Below, piece by piece: positions 17,681 through 27,230 of a stretch of DNA of 51,808 bases (positions within the stretch are counted from its first letter, which is position 1; each line of letters starts with the position of its first letter). Source of the stretch: Lachnospiraceae bacterium (GTDB lineage: Bacteria > Bacillota > Clostridia > Lachnospirales > Lachnospiraceae). The notes under the pieces were generated by a model that ran no database searches, had not been told where the DNA came from, and was given only the letters and a program-made list of their open reading frames with translations. The position numbers and the translations under genes are program-made. Location of the stretch: contig JAILJP010000011.1 in NCBI GenBank assembly GCA_024694625.1, positions 1-51,808 on the forward strand, written 5' to 3'.

Positions 17681-17708
17681 AAACCGCACCTTTCGGTGCG
17701 GTTTTTTA
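17681..17708. terminator. Bidirectional terminator between purB and the aminotransferase gene
   Basis: A 10-bp stem AAACCGCACC (17681-17690) / GGTGCGGTTT (17695-17704) with a TTTC loop. It is followed by T on the + strand and by T again when read on the minus strand, so it can serve both converging genes. It overlaps the minus-strand stop codon. Confidence 0.9.
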
Positions 17709-18794
17709 TTGCATTAAAATGTTTAAAAGATGTTCATTGTCTATGGGATTCATAAAGCAAATCCGAATAAATTTATCATCTAAAAATGGGAAGGTGGAAC
17801 AATCCCGAATCATCATTTTCTCCCGTATACATCGATCAAAGAGGATGGAAGAGTTTAAATCATCATCCAAGATTTTGATCAACATAAAATTGGCATTTGG
17901 ATAAAATGGCTGGTACTTCTCTGATTGAGAAAGGGCTTCATACATTTTCTTTCGCTCAGTGGAAATCAAGTCTTTGGTTTCCTTCATATAAGCTTCATCA
18001 GAGAACATGATTCTTCCGGCAATTTCCGCCAAAGAATTGATCATCCAGGGATTTTTGTATTGGTTGATGTGAGACAATAAATCACTGTTTCCGGTGATGG
18101 CATATCCCAAACGAAGTCCGGGCGCTGCAAAGAACTTGGAAGTTCCTCTTAGAATAATAATATTGTTGTAATAAGCAGTTAGAGGTACAGAGTTTACTTC
18201 ATCATAGTTTTCAGTAAATTCAATATAGGTTTCATCGACCATTACATAGATATCATGCTGTTTGCATACATCCAAGATTACTCGCATATCTTTGCGATTG
18301 ATACAGGTAGAAGTAGGGTTGTTTGGATTACAAAGAATCAACAAATCAATATCGTCATTTAGATGTGAGGTAAAATCCTCTAAGTCTAAACCAAAGTCGT
18401 TGTGACTGTGGAGAGGATAGTAGGTGCTTTTTCCTCCCTCCAAAGAAATCTCACGCTCGTATTCAGAGTATGTGGGGCCGAGGATAAAGGCTTTTTTGGG
18501 ATGGGTAATTTGGATAAAAAGGGAAATCAGTTCCGTGGAGCCGTTTCCTACAATGATGTTTTCTTTTTGGGTCCCGCAATAGTCGGCGATACATTGACGA
18601 AGATCGTTGTATTCCCGGTCGGGATAAGTGGTTATGGCATCAATATGATCCGATAAGGTATTTTTCAATTTCGGTGAAATTCCAAGAGGGTTTACATTGG
18701 CAGAAAAACTGACGATTTCCTCTTTTTTGATTCCATAAATAGTCTCGATTTTTTCCAGGTCACTACCGTGAAAATGGTCCTTATGTTTTATCAT
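17706..18794 (-). CDS. PLP aminotransferase, HisC/CobD-like
   Basis: The 362-aa protein is a fold-type I PLP enzyme of the histidinol-phosphate aminotransferase group. It shows HGSDLEKIETIYG at the start, FSANVNPLGIS, GNGSTELI, CNPNNPTS, VDETYIEF, the PLP lysine in RGTSKFFAAPGLRLGY, and the C-terminal IRDCSTFPFLDDKFIRI. The HGxDL start and RDCS motif resemble threonine-phosphate decarboxylase (CobD), but no cobalamin gene is nearby. The his operon at 42.6 kb lacks hisC, so this may be the cell's HisC. ATG 18794 follows GAGAGG with 7-nt spacing; the TTG at 18809 is less likely. It is divergent from the cluster at 18.9 kb, with a weak minus-strand -10 (TATAAT at 18816-18821) and no clear -35. 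Confidence 0.87.
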   Translation of the reverse strand: MIKHKDHFHGSDLEKIETIYGIKKEEIVSFSANVNPLGISPKLKNTLSDHIDAITTYPDREYNDLRQCIADYCGTQKENIIVGNGSTELISLFIQITHPKKAFILGPTYSEYEREISLEGGKSTYYPLHSHNDFGLDLEDFTSHLNDDIDLLILCNPNNPTSTCINRKDMRVILDVCKQHDIYVMVDETYIEFTENYDEVNSVPLTAYYNNIIILRGTSKFFAAPGLRLGYAITGNSDLLSHINQYKNPWMINSLAEIAGRIMFSDEAYMKETKDLISTERKKMYEALSQSEKYQPFYPNANFMLIKILDDDLNSSILFDRCIREKMMIRDCSTFPFLDDKFIRICFMNPIDNEHLLNILMQ

Positions 18795-18811
18795 TTGTTT
18801 GCCTCTCAAAA

Positions 18812-18840
18812 TTGAATTATAAAAGTAAATAGTTTATAAT
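18812..18840 (+). promoter_or_regulatory. Sigma-A promoter of the DUF5717 operon
   Basis: TTGAAT (18812-18817), a 17-nt spacer, then a perfect TATAAT (18835-18840). It lies about 58 nt before the TTG start at 18899 and overlaps the likely promoter of the divergent aminotransferase gene. Confidence 0.82.
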
Positions 18841-18898
18841 TCATTATAACTGTTTAGATTGGAAAATCAACGAAATATCCACGGTTAGGAGACTGAAA

Positions 18899-21800
18899 TT
18901 GCGTAAACGAATATGGCGATTGTCCGAGGATAAATTTGATGACATCGCCCCGATTGTTGAATTTCATACAGACAAACTGGAACTCTTTGGCTTTGAAAAT
19001 GAAAATTTTGAAAGTTTTTTTGATATACACAGCGTAAACGATATTCCTGTAAGGGGAATGGTATATTCTTCAAATCCTTATGTTGTGGTTATAAATCCCC
19101 AATTTGATGATAAAAAAGCAAAAATTCGGTTTAAAACTATTCACAATGGTTTCCGTGCAGGTGATGAGTTAAAAGGTGAGTTTCACATTATTGCAAACCA
19201 ATTGGTGAAAGTATTACCTTACACCATTACCTTTGATAAGAAGTATCCTGTAGTGAATGAAATGGAGATTCGCTCCCTAAAGGATTTTGCTCTTTTGGCA
19301 AAAGAGAATTTTACTGAGGCTTTGCATCTGTTTTCCTCCAATAAGTTGGATGAAGTGATGAAAAATGAAAGCCTCCAAAATCGTTTGTATTACGGCGGGT
19401 TTAAAACTGCTGCCGTTTCTTCCGTACATTTGGAAGAATTTTTGGTTTCTGTAAAACAAAAGGACCGCTGCAGATTTGATGTAAAAGAAGAAAAACTTGA
19501 ATTTTATAATATCAGCGAAAACCAAAAAGAAAGTATTCATATCTCTAAAAACACCTGGGGATATGTGGAATTTCGTGTAAGCTGTGAAGCGGACTTTATC
19601 ACCATTGAAAAAGAACGTTTAAACTCCGAATTCTTCCTTGGAAACAATTTAGAGTTAAACTTTTATATTCATAAAGAACGATTACATTCCGGAATCAACG
19701 AAGCCAAAATCGTCTTTGAAGGCTTGGATAATCGAAAAGAAGTTACGGTTATTTGTTCTTTGTACGAAAAGGATGCCAACCGAAATCAGGCGGCTATAGC
19801 AGAGAAAAAGAATCGGGTGATGTTATCCAAACTTTATGTGGATTACCGTTTGAAAAAAATGACAACGGGTGATTGGGCATCTCAATCTATTGAACTTTTG
19901 AATTTTATGACGGAGTTATATCCCGACGATTATATGTATCCCTTGCAAAAGACCCAGGCCTTGATTGTAAACAAGCAGCGTCAGGATGCCCTTTGGATGA
20001 TTTCGGATTTAAAACGTGACATCGAAGATAAAAAGAGCGTAGAGTGGGCTTATTTGTTGTATTTATGTACTTTGCTGGAGCAAGAGGACAATTACGTAAA
20101 TAAGCTTACGGAAGAAATTGAAATCATCTTTAAAGAACATCCGGATGACGTAAGGGTATTCTGGTTTTTGCTTTTCTTAAGAGAAGAATATGTAAAAGAT
20201 TCCAGAAGAAAGTTGAATGCTATTAAACAGTGGGTGGATGCCGGATGTCACAGTCCCTATTTGTATATTGAGGCGTATCAGATTCTTTTACAGGATCCGT
20301 TTTTGTTAGTGGAACTCAATGATTTTACTTTGAAAATTTTGAACTGGGCTGCAAAGCACGGACAGATTTCCGTGAATCTTACAGTGCAGTTTCAGGAGTT
20401 GCTGCCGGAAGAAAAAGAATATAATGAGTTGGTTTACCTTTTGGCAGGTAGAATCTACAAACGTTATCCGGAAAAGGAATTGTTGTTCTCCATTATTTCT
20501 TATTTGTTGAAGAACAATCGAATCGGAGAAAAATATTTTGAATGGTATAAAAAAGCGGTAGAAAAAGAGCTAAAGATTACCGGATTGTTTGAGGCTTATA
20601 TTCTTTCTTTGCCGGCGGATTTCGGGGATCAGTTGCCGGAAATCGTTACCATGTTTTTTCGATATGAGAATCGCCTCCCTGTGGAGAAAAAGGCTTTAAT
20701 TTACGCCAATGTGATTCATTACAAAAAGAATAATTTCCATTTATATGAGCAGTATCTTCCACAGATTCAACGGTTTTCTTTGGAACAGATGCATCTCGGT
20801 CGTATGAATGATGATTTGGCAACCTGTTATCAGGACGTGTTGGAGTCCGGATTAATCGATGAAGGTATCGCTAAGGATATGTCAAAACTCATTTACACCA
20901 AACGATTCGTATGTCTTAGAAATGATATTAAGCGAATTGTGGTATTTGAAGAGATGTTCCAGAATCCCAAGATTTCCAACGTCTGTGACGGGATCGCTTA
21001 CTTTTCCGTCTTGACGGAAAACTACGTGATATTCTTGGAGACAAAAGAGGGCTATTATATCTCCGACGGCCAGGGCTATTACATCGATGATTTGATGAAG
21101 GCAGATGCTTATCTTGGAAAGCTGAATTATTTATCTGACTACGCGGATTATTACTTCTTGGCTGGATTTGATCAAACCAATTCCAAGGAAGACTTAAATC
21201 AAAAACAGTTGGCAAACCTGAAGGACTTTTTATACAACGATGAGGTTTCCTTACAGTATAAACGAAAGAAACTCAGCTTTATTTCCGAGGTGCTTCGGGA
21301 TCATGAGCGGGAAGACCTTTTGGTGAAGTTTTTGGTGGATTACAAAGAATACCGAAATTTGGATTCATCAACTGCTGCCCATATTATTGATCTATTGATT
21401 ATTTCCGATGATTATTTAACAGCATTTGAAATGATGGGCATTTATAACGGATTATTGGTTCCGGGAAAGTCATTACTTCGTTTATGCAACTATATGATTA
21501 TGGAAATCGGCGAGCAGGCAGAGGACTTTATTATTTCTTTGCTGTCTTATTTGATGAAGCAGTATTTGTTTACAGACGAAGGAATCGAGTATCTGTGCAA
21601 ATACTTTGTGGGACCTACAGGGGATATGGTTTCTCTGTGGCGTTTTGCTGAGGCGAGAGGATTTACCACCGGTGCCTTGGAAGAGAGAATTCTCACCCAG
21701 ATGCTTTACAGTGATGATGTGGAATTTGAGTCTGGCGAGATTTTTGAATCCTACATCAAAAAACGTGTCAGTCCTATGATTGTAGAGGCTTTTTTAACCT

Positions 21801-22459
21801 ATTGGAGCCGACATTACATTATTTCCGAAAAGGAAGTGCCGGAGCAGATTTTCTTGCGAATCTATTATATGTTCGATCAAAATCGCAAGATGAATGCCAG
21901 TATAAAAATTGCTCTTTTAAAGTATTTGTGTACCAAGAGCCAATTGGAAGAGCGGGAATACAAGGCACTGGATTATTTGCTTCGAGATTGTATTTCCAAA
22001 AATATATATTTTGCTTTTTACCGTCATATGGATGAGAATCTTTTGATTAAATATCATTTGTATGACAAACAGTTTGTGGAATATCGTTATACGAAAAACC
22101 AAAATCTCACCATTTCTTTCCAGCAAAATGGTGGTGCAAAAGAGAGCGAGAGAATGTCTGAAATGTATGAAGGCATTTATGTGAAACCTTTTGTGCTGTT
22201 CTTTGGAGATACGGTTTCTTATGAAATCATTGATTATGAAACCGGTGATGTTTTGGAAGAGGCTGAGATTACCTATCAGGAAGTGATAGAACGGGAAAAA
22301 CAGTCCCGATTTGGTTTATTAAATCAAATCAAAAGCGATCTTTTATACAAAAATGAAAAAGAGTTGATTCGGGATTTGAAGTTCTATCATGGGTTGGATG
22401 TTACCACAAAGAATATCTTTAAAATTATGCATAGTACAGATATGGATAAGGAGAACTAG
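18899..22459 (+). CDS. DUF5717-family giant protein, function unknown
   Basis: The 1186-aa protein matches, as I recall it, the DUF5717 family of Lachnospiraceae. No signal peptide or membrane helix is visible. Residues 1 to about 300 look beta-rich, with repeated strand patterns such as SNPYVVVINPQFDDKKAKIRF and KNTWGYVEFRVSCEADFITIE that suggest two or three Ig-like sandwiches. Residues about 310-1050 are mostly helical and Leu/Tyr/Glu-rich, with TPR-like pairs (YPDDYMYPLQKTQALIVNKQ), i.e. a long solenoid. The last 110 residues are beta-rich again (KPFVLFFGDTVSYEIIDYETG). The start is TTG 18899, with TTAGGAG 7 nt before it. The next gene begins 2 nt after the stop, so the two are probably made together as scaffold and partner. 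No enzymatic motif is seen. Confidence 0.85.
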   Translation: MRKRIWRLSEDKFDDIAPIVEFHTDKLELFGFENENFESFFDIHSVNDIPVRGMVYSSNPYVVVINPQFDDKKAKIRFKTIHNGFRAGDELKGEFHIIANQLVKVLPYTITFDKKYPVVNEMEIRSLKDFALLAKENFTEALHLFSSNKLDEVMKNESLQNRLYYGGFKTAAVSSVHLEEFLVSVKQKDRCRFDVKEEKLEFYNISENQKESIHISKNTWGYVEFRVSCEADFITIEKERLNSEFFLGNNLELNFYIHKERLHSGINEAKIVFEGLDNRKEVTVICSLYEKDANRNQAAIAEKKNRVMLSKLYVDYRLKKMTTGDWASQSIELLNFMTELYPDDYMYPLQKTQALIVNKQRQDALWMISDLKRDIEDKKSVEWAYLLYLCTLLEQEDNYVNKLTEEIEIIFKEHPDDVRVFWFLLFLREEYVKDSRRKLNAIKQWVDAGCHSPYLYIEAYQILLQDPFLLVELNDFTLKILNWAAKHGQISVNLTVQFQELLPEEKEYNELVYLLAGRIYKRYPEKELLFSIISYLLKNNRIGEKYFEWYKKAVEKELKITGLFEAYILSLPADFGDQLPEIVTMFFRYENRLPVEKKALIYANVIHYKKNNFHLYEQYLPQIQRFSLEQMHLGRMNDDLATCYQDVLESGLIDEGIAKDMSKLIYTKRFVCLRNDIKRIVVFEEMFQNPKISNVCDGIAYFSVLTENYVIFLETKEGYYISDGQGYYIDDLMKADAYLGKLNYLSDYADYYFLAGFDQTNSKEDLNQKQLANLKDFLYNDEVSLQYKRKKLSFISEVLRDHEREDLLVKFLVDYKEYRNLDSSTAAHIIDLLIISDDYLTAFEMMGIYNGLLVPGKSLLRLCNYMIMEIGEQAEDFIISLLSYLMKQYLFTDEGIEYLCKYFVGPTGDMVSLWRFAEARGFTTGALEERILTQMLYSDDVEFESGEIFESYIKKRVSPMIVEAFLTYWSRHYIISEKEVPEQIFLRIYYMFDQNRKMNASIKIALLKYLCTKSQLEEREYKALDYLLRDCISKNIYFAFYRHMDENLLIKYHLYDKQFVEYRYTKNQNLTISFQQNGGAKESERMSEMYEGIYVKPFVLFFGDTVSYEIIDYETGDVLEEAEITYQEVIEREKQSRFGLLNQIKSDLLYKNEKELIRDLKFYHGLDVTTKNIFKIMHSTDMDKEN

Positions 22460-22461
22460 GG

Positions 22462-23712
22462 GTGGCGGATTTTAGTGCGTCAGGTGTGTATTTCGGTTTG
22501 GATATTACCGACAAATATGCTCTTGTGAGTTATTTTAAATCGAATATGGAAGAACCGGAAACCATCAGTACCGTAGTTGGTTCAGAGATGTTTCAAATTC
22601 CCCTTTATTTGGCGAAACGTCATAATATGGGGCAGTGGTATATCGGCAGTGAAGGAAAGCGAAAGGTTCAGTTAAACGAAGGGGTGGGCGTAGACCAGCT
22701 TTTGCAAAGAGCCCTTCGAAGAGAAACGGTTTGGCTGGACGCCTCCGAGTATCCGGCACTGGATTTGTTTATCATCTTTTTGCGGAAACTTCTTACGATT
22801 CCGGGACAGTATTACGGTAGTGCAAAATTAGAAAAGCTGGTAATTACTGTTCCAAACATCAACATGGAATATATGGAATTGTTTGCTGTGGTTTGTAACC
22901 GTTTGGGGTTGGATTCCTCAAAGGTAATGTTCATTGACCGTAGTGAAAGTTTTTATTACTATGCATTGAATCAACGTCCGGATATTTTCCATAATGATGT
23001 TATGCTTTATGACATTGAAGATAATCAGTTGACGGGACTGCGTTTACACAGAAACGAGGATACTACACCTCAGCTGATTCGTTTGGAACCGGCAAATTAC
23101 GGTTCATTGATAGATAATAAGGATGAAAACTTCCTAAAGATTTTGGAGTCATCCTTTGAAGGCTATGATATTTCTTCTGTATTCTTAACCGGCGATGGTT
23201 TTGACGGAGACTGGATGAAACAGTCTTTGGCCTTTATGTGTCATAACCGTAGAGTGTTTGCAGGAAAGAATTTGTTTTCCAAAGGTGCCTGCTACGCCGG
23301 ATATATTAAGGATGGAAACAAACCCTGGCCTTTTGTGTTTATGGGAGATCAGGAATTAAAGGTGAATCTTTCCTTAAAGGTTTTAAACCACAATGAAATG
23401 CAATTTATTTCCTTACTGGATGCGGGAGAAAACTGGTTTGAATCCGAGTATTCCTGCGAAGTGATTTTAGACGGCACAAAGGAAATTGAGTTTTGGATTC
23501 AGCGTCCGGAAAAGAGACAGGCAACAGTGGAAGTGTTGGAATTGAAAGATTTACCGGATCGGGAAAACCGAACCACCAGACTTCGTATTACAGCAAAACC
23601 TGTTTCCGACAAGGATATTCGAATTATTATTCGGGATTTGGGATTCGGAGAAATCGTTCCTTCCTCCAATAAGGTTTGGGAACATGAGTTATCTATTATG
23701 GTTCAGGAGTAA
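22462..23712 (+). CDS. DUF5716-like degenerate Hsp70/actin-fold protein
   Basis: The 416-aa protein follows the order of Hsp70 ATPase-domain motifs in altered form: VYFGLDITDKYALVSYF (residues 9-25, phosphate-1 position), KLVITVPNINMEY (125-137, as in VITVPAYF), GLDSSKVMFIDRSESFYYYAL (149-169, aligning with the INEPTAAALAY segment), MLYDIEDNQLTGLRL (181-195, phosphate-2 position), VFLTGDGFDG (240-249, adenosine motif) and LFSKGACYAGY (271-281). The glycines and threonines of DLGTTNS and DLGGGT are missing, so ATP hydrolysis is doubtful. After about residue 290 comes a beta-rich C-terminal part. The start is GTG 22462, with AAGGAG 8 nt upstream and only 2 nt after the previous stop. I recall this family as DUF5716; the fold assignment is my inference from motif order. 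Confidence 0.82.
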   Translation: MADFSASGVYFGLDITDKYALVSYFKSNMEEPETISTVVGSEMFQIPLYLAKRHNMGQWYIGSEGKRKVQLNEGVGVDQLLQRALRRETVWLDASEYPALDLFIIFLRKLLTIPGQYYGSAKLEKLVITVPNINMEYMELFAVVCNRLGLDSSKVMFIDRSESFYYYALNQRPDIFHNDVMLYDIEDNQLTGLRLHRNEDTTPQLIRLEPANYGSLIDNKDENFLKILESSFEGYDISSVFLTGDGFDGDWMKQSLAFMCHNRRVFAGKNLFSKGACYAGYIKDGNKPWPFVFMGDQELKVNLSLKVLNHNEMQFISLLDAGENWFESEYSCEVILDGTKEIEFWIQRPEKRQATVEVLELKDLPDRENRTTRLRITAKPVSDKDIRIIIRDLGFGEIVPSSNKVWEHELSIMVQE

Positions 23713-23714
23713 AC

Positions 23715-24542
23715 ATGGGTGAATTAATTTATTGTCGAAAATCCATTGCGGCGAATCCGTATTATATCGATGAAATGGGAATCAATGTCTATTCTTTGGA
23801 AGAATTAAGCTATGTGATTTTTCACAATCCCTATTTGTTTGGACCGACCTTCGCCACAGAAGAGTTGATTCACTGGATATGGAAGGATTTGGATGAAAAG
23901 GATGTAGCAAATCAGTTAAAAGAACTTCTTTCCGAAAATGCTCCTTTTCACATGTTTATTGGACGGTTGCTTAGTTCCTGCGGTTATTTGACCCAGGCAG
24001 AAATCCGCCAAACCATGGAACTTATTGCTTCCATAGAGAACAAAAGTGAAGGCGAGTGTAAAAAGATTCGTGCAGACCGACTTTTGATGAACAATAAAAT
24101 CGAAGAAGCTATTTATGAATACGAAAATATTTTGTTGGATACAGGGGACCTTTCCAACTATGTGATTGGAGATATATATCACAATTTAGGAACTGCCTAT
24201 GCAAGGCTGTTTTTCTTCCAACAGGCGGTTTTGTATTTTGAAAAAGCCTATTCCTATAATCACAGACAGGATAGCTTAAAGGCTATGTTTTATGCCATAC
24301 GTTGTGACCGAAATGAGCTTCAATTTGAGGGAGCCCTTCAAAAGTACAATCTATCGGAAGAAGAGGCTTCGGAAATCAAAGAAGAAGTGACAAACGCCAG
24401 CAAAGCAGCGGAGATTCAAGATTTCTCCAGACATTTGGATGAACTGCGAAGTGATTTTTCCTCACAGGAAAGCTATGAGAACAATTTACTGCAAATGGTG
24501 GAGAATATTCAAAAGCAATATAACGCCATGTGTAGAATGTAA
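23715..24542 (+). CDS. TPR-containing protein of the DUF5717 cluster
   Basis: The 275-aa, soluble-looking protein is helical throughout. Residues about 105-215 contain TPR-like pairs: KKIRADRLLMNNKIEEAIYE, then GDIYHNLGTAYARLFFFQQA followed by LYFEKAYSYN, with the usual small and aromatic spacing. The C-terminus (about 215-275) is charged and probably coiled coil. There is no signal or membrane segment. It begins 2 nt after the preceding gene, and its ATG has the weak site CAGGAG inside that gene. TPRs bind proteins, so an adaptor role between the Hsp70-like protein and the membrane protein that follows is plausible but unproven. Confidence 0.8.
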   Translation: MGELIYCRKSIAANPYYIDEMGINVYSLEELSYVIFHNPYLFGPTFATEELIHWIWKDLDEKDVANQLKELLSENAPFHMFIGRLLSSCGYLTQAEIRQTMELIASIENKSEGECKKIRADRLLMNNKIEEAIYEYENILLDTGDLSNYVIGDIYHNLGTAYARLFFFQQAVLYFEKAYSYNHRQDSLKAMFYAIRCDRNELQFEGALQKYNLSEEEASEIKEEVTNASKAAEIQDFSRHLDELRSDFSSQESYENNLLQMVENIQKQYNAMCRM

Positions 24543-24555
24543 ATGGGGATAAGAG

Positions 24556-25740
24556 ATGTTTTTTAAGAAAAAACAATACAAAAAACAACAACTGGATTTA
24601 TCTTTTGAAAAGGTAGTTTCAGAGATTCAAAAAATAGAAGATTGGGACAATCCGAAAAAAATCGAACATTATATTTTGGATTCCTGTGAACACATAATTT
24701 CCACTACCAAGGAAATTGAATCCTTAAAGGCAGAATACCGTGTGTTGACCTCTTATTTGGAAGACATTGATAAGCTTAGAAAACTTCCTAAAAAGGAATT
24801 TGCGGAAATTGCTTTGGTGGCCAAAAACATTGAGGATTTGGAACGCTCCAAAAAACGGTTTAAGGACAGTGAACCAAAGCTTACGGAAGAACGTTTCGTT
24901 TTAATGTCCGAAAACGAAGCTCAGATTCCTGATACCATTTTACGTATGCAAAGCAATGAAAAGTATCAGGCTTCCGTGGAAAAGAATATGAAAATGCTGG
25001 AAGCGGAAAAGAATGAATGTGAGATTGAGCGGGATGAAATTTTGCGCTCCAATAAATTGATTCGTCGACTTTCCGTAATGATTTTAGTTACCTTTGCTTC
25101 CTTTATGATTTTAGCCTTTGTACTTCAGACATCGGTGCAAATGGATATTGGAATCTTTTTGGTTACCATTTTGTTTGTAGCGGCATTGGGAATATTTATT
25201 ATTTTCCTTATTTTTTCAAAAAACACATCCAGAAATCGTGCTTTAATCCGGGAAATCAATAAAAACATTTCCCTTTTAAACGTGGTTCGTATGAAGTATG
25301 CCAATGTAACAAAGGCAATTGAATTTGAAAAAGAACGATATCAGATTACCAATTCCTATGAATTAAATTATTTATGGGATGCCTATTTAGATATGGTTCG
25401 TGCCCAGGAGCAGTTTATTCAGGATAATGATGACTTTGAGTATTTTTCAAAGCGTCTTATGAGAATGCTGAAAAAATACGAACTTTACGATGAAAAAATC
25501 TGGTTGAATCAGATTGCGGCATTGGTTCATCCGGAGGTAATGAATGAAGTAAACCATGATTTGGTCCAACGTAGAAAAAAGATTCGTCAACAAATTTCTG
25601 AAAATACCAAATCCGTGAAATCAGAAAGAGATGAAATTGATCGTTTGATGAAGATCCACAACTATTATGTACCTGAAATTTTAGAAATTATCACTTCTGT
25701 GGACCGTTTGTGTGGACTCAAAAAACCTACTGTGGTATAA
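24556..25740 (+). CDS. Coiled-coil protein with two central membrane helices
   Basis: The 394-aa protein has a basic start ([11 protein letters not shown]), a long charged helical region (about 15-170) with heptad-like Leu/Ile/Glu spacing, two adjoining membrane helices (about 173-191 and 197-220), and a second helical, charged cytoplasmic part (about 225-394). Both soluble parts should be on the same, probably cytosolic, side. It is the only membrane protein of the cluster and could anchor the other three. A GGGGATAAG site precedes ATG 24556. The 3' end carries the promoter of gltX. I do not recognise a named family. Confidence 0.8.
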   Translation: MFFKKKQYKKQQLDLSFEKVVSEIQKIEDWDNPKKIEHYILDSCEHIISTTKEIESLKAEYRVLTSYLEDIDKLRKLPKKEFAEIALVAKNIEDLERSKKRFKDSEPKLTEERFVLMSENEAQIPDTILRMQSNEKYQASVEKNMKMLEAEKNECEIERDEILRSNKLIRRLSVMILVTFASFMILAFVLQTSVQMDIGIFLVTILFVAALGIFIIFLIFSKNTSRNRALIREINKNISLLNVVRMKYANVTKAIEFEKERYQITNSYELNYLWDAYLDMVRAQEQFIQDNDDFEYFSKRLMRMLKKYELYDEKIWLNQIAALVHPEVMNEVNHDLVQRRKKIRQQISENTKSVKSERDEIDRLMKIHNYYVPEILEIITSVDRLCGLKKPTVV

Positions 25741-25741
25741 T
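25713..25741 (+). promoter_or_regulatory. Extended -10 promoter of gltX
   Basis: TATAAT (25736-25741), preceded by TGG (extended -10), with TGGACT (25713-25718) 17 nt upstream. It overlaps the last codons of the preceding membrane-protein gene. Confidence 0.65.
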
Positions 25742-25775
25742 TTCAGGTCGGATAAAACAAAAAGGAGATAATAGA

Positions 25776-27227
25776 ATGAAAATCAGAACCAGATATGCAC
25801 CGTCTACCACAGGACGTATGCATGTAGGAAATTTAAGAACTGCATTATATGCTTATTTGATTGCAAAACATGAAGGAGGAGATTTCATCCTTCGTATTGA
25901 AGATACAGATCAGGAACGTTATGTAGAGGGCGCTGTTGAAATCATTTATCGTACCTTGAAAGATACCGGATTGATTCATGATGAAGGTCCGGACAAGGAT
26001 GGCGGTGTCGGCCCTTATGTTCAGAGTGAACGTCAGGAAAAAGGCATTTATTTGAAATATGCCAAGCAGCTAATTGAAAAAGGTGAGGCTTATTATTGTT
26101 TCTGTGATCAAAAACGTCTTGAATCTTTAAAGACAGAAGTTGTGGATGGAAAGGTGATTTCCATTTATGACAAGCATTGTCTTTCTCTTTCCAAAGAAGA
26201 AGTTGAGAAAAACCTTGCAGAAGGAAAGCCTTACGTAATTCGTCAGAACAATCCAAGAGAAGGAAAGACTTCTTTTGAAGATGAAATCTATGGAACCATT
26301 GAAGTAGATAACTCTGAATTGGATGATATGATTTTGATTAAGTCTGATGGTTATCCTACCTATAATTTTGCCAATGTGGTAGACGATCATTTGATGGGAA
26401 TTACCCATGTGGTTCGTGGTAACGAATATTTGTCATCTTCACCGAAGTACAATCGTTTATACGAAGCATTCGGTTGGGATGTTCCTGTTTATATTCATTG
26501 TCCATTGATTACAAATGAAGAACATCAAAAGCTTTCAAAGCGTTCTGGTCATTCTTCTTTTGAAGATTTGATTGAACAGGGCTTTATTAAAGAAGCTGTT
26601 GTAAACTTTGTGGCACTTTTGGGTTGGAGCCCTGCGGACAATCAGGAAATCATGTCTTTGGAAGAGTTGGTAAAGGCCTTTGATTATCATCACATCAACA
26701 AGTCACCTGCAGTCTTCGATATGGTAAAACTTCGCTGGATGAATGGTGAATACATGAAGGCTATGGACTTTGATACCTTCTATGAAATGGCATTGCCTTA
26801 CATAAAAGATGTGATTACAAAGGATTTGGATTTGAAGAAGATTGCTTCTATGATTCAGACTCGTATTGAGACCTTCTTGGATATCAAAGATCATATTGAT
26901 TTCTTTGAAGCATTACCGGAATATGACACAGCAATGTACACTCATAAAAAAATGAAAACCACAGAGGAAACATCTTTGGCTGTATTACAGGAAGTATTGC
27001 CTGTATTGGAAGCACAGGATGATTATTCTAATGATGCGTTGTTTGCTACTTTAAAAGAGTTTGCTGCAAGCCATGAATATAAAAACGGATATGTACTTTG
27101 GCCTATCCGTACTGCAGTATCCGGAAAGCAGAACACTCCCGGTGGTGCAACAGAACTTATGGAAATTCTTGGAAAAGAAGAATCCATTGCTCGTATTAAA
27201 ACTGGAATTGAATTATTAAGTAAATAA
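25776..27227 (+). CDS. gltX: Glutamate--tRNA ligase
   Basis: GluRS charges tRNA-Glu and, in bacteria without GlnRS, also tRNA-Gln. The 483-aa class I enzyme has [19 protein letters not shown] in place of the common PSPTGxLHIG, so the HIGH motif reads HVGN. It also has [11 protein letters not shown], the acceptor-binding [18 protein letters not shown], and the KMSKS-type loop KLSKRSG. The C-terminal half is the helical anticodon domain. ATG 25776 follows AAAGGAG; the upstream ATG at 25710 lies inside the previous gene and lacks a site. Whether it is discriminating or non-discriminating cannot be told here. Confidence 0.95.
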   Translation: MKIRTRYAPSTTGRMHVGNLRTALYAYLIAKHEGGDFILRIEDTDQERYVEGAVEIIYRTLKDTGLIHDEGPDKDGGVGPYVQSERQEKGIYLKYAKQLIEKGEAYYCFCDQKRLESLKTEVVDGKVISIYDKHCLSLSKEEVEKNLAEGKPYVIRQNNPREGKTSFEDEIYGTIEVDNSELDDMILIKSDGYPTYNFANVVDDHLMGITHVVRGNEYLSSSPKYNRLYEAFGWDVPVYIHCPLITNEEHQKLSKRSGHSSFEDLIEQGFIKEAVVNFVALLGWSPADNQEIMSLEELVKAFDYHHINKSPAVFDMVKLRWMNGEYMKAMDFDTFYEMALPYIKDVITKDLDLKKIASMIQTRIETFLDIKDHIDFFEALPEYDTAMYTHKKMKTTEETSLAVLQEVLPVLEAQDDYSNDALFATLKEFAASHEYKNGYVLWPIRTAVSGKQNTPGGATELMEILGKEESIARIKTGIELLSK

Positions 27228-27230
27228 AGC

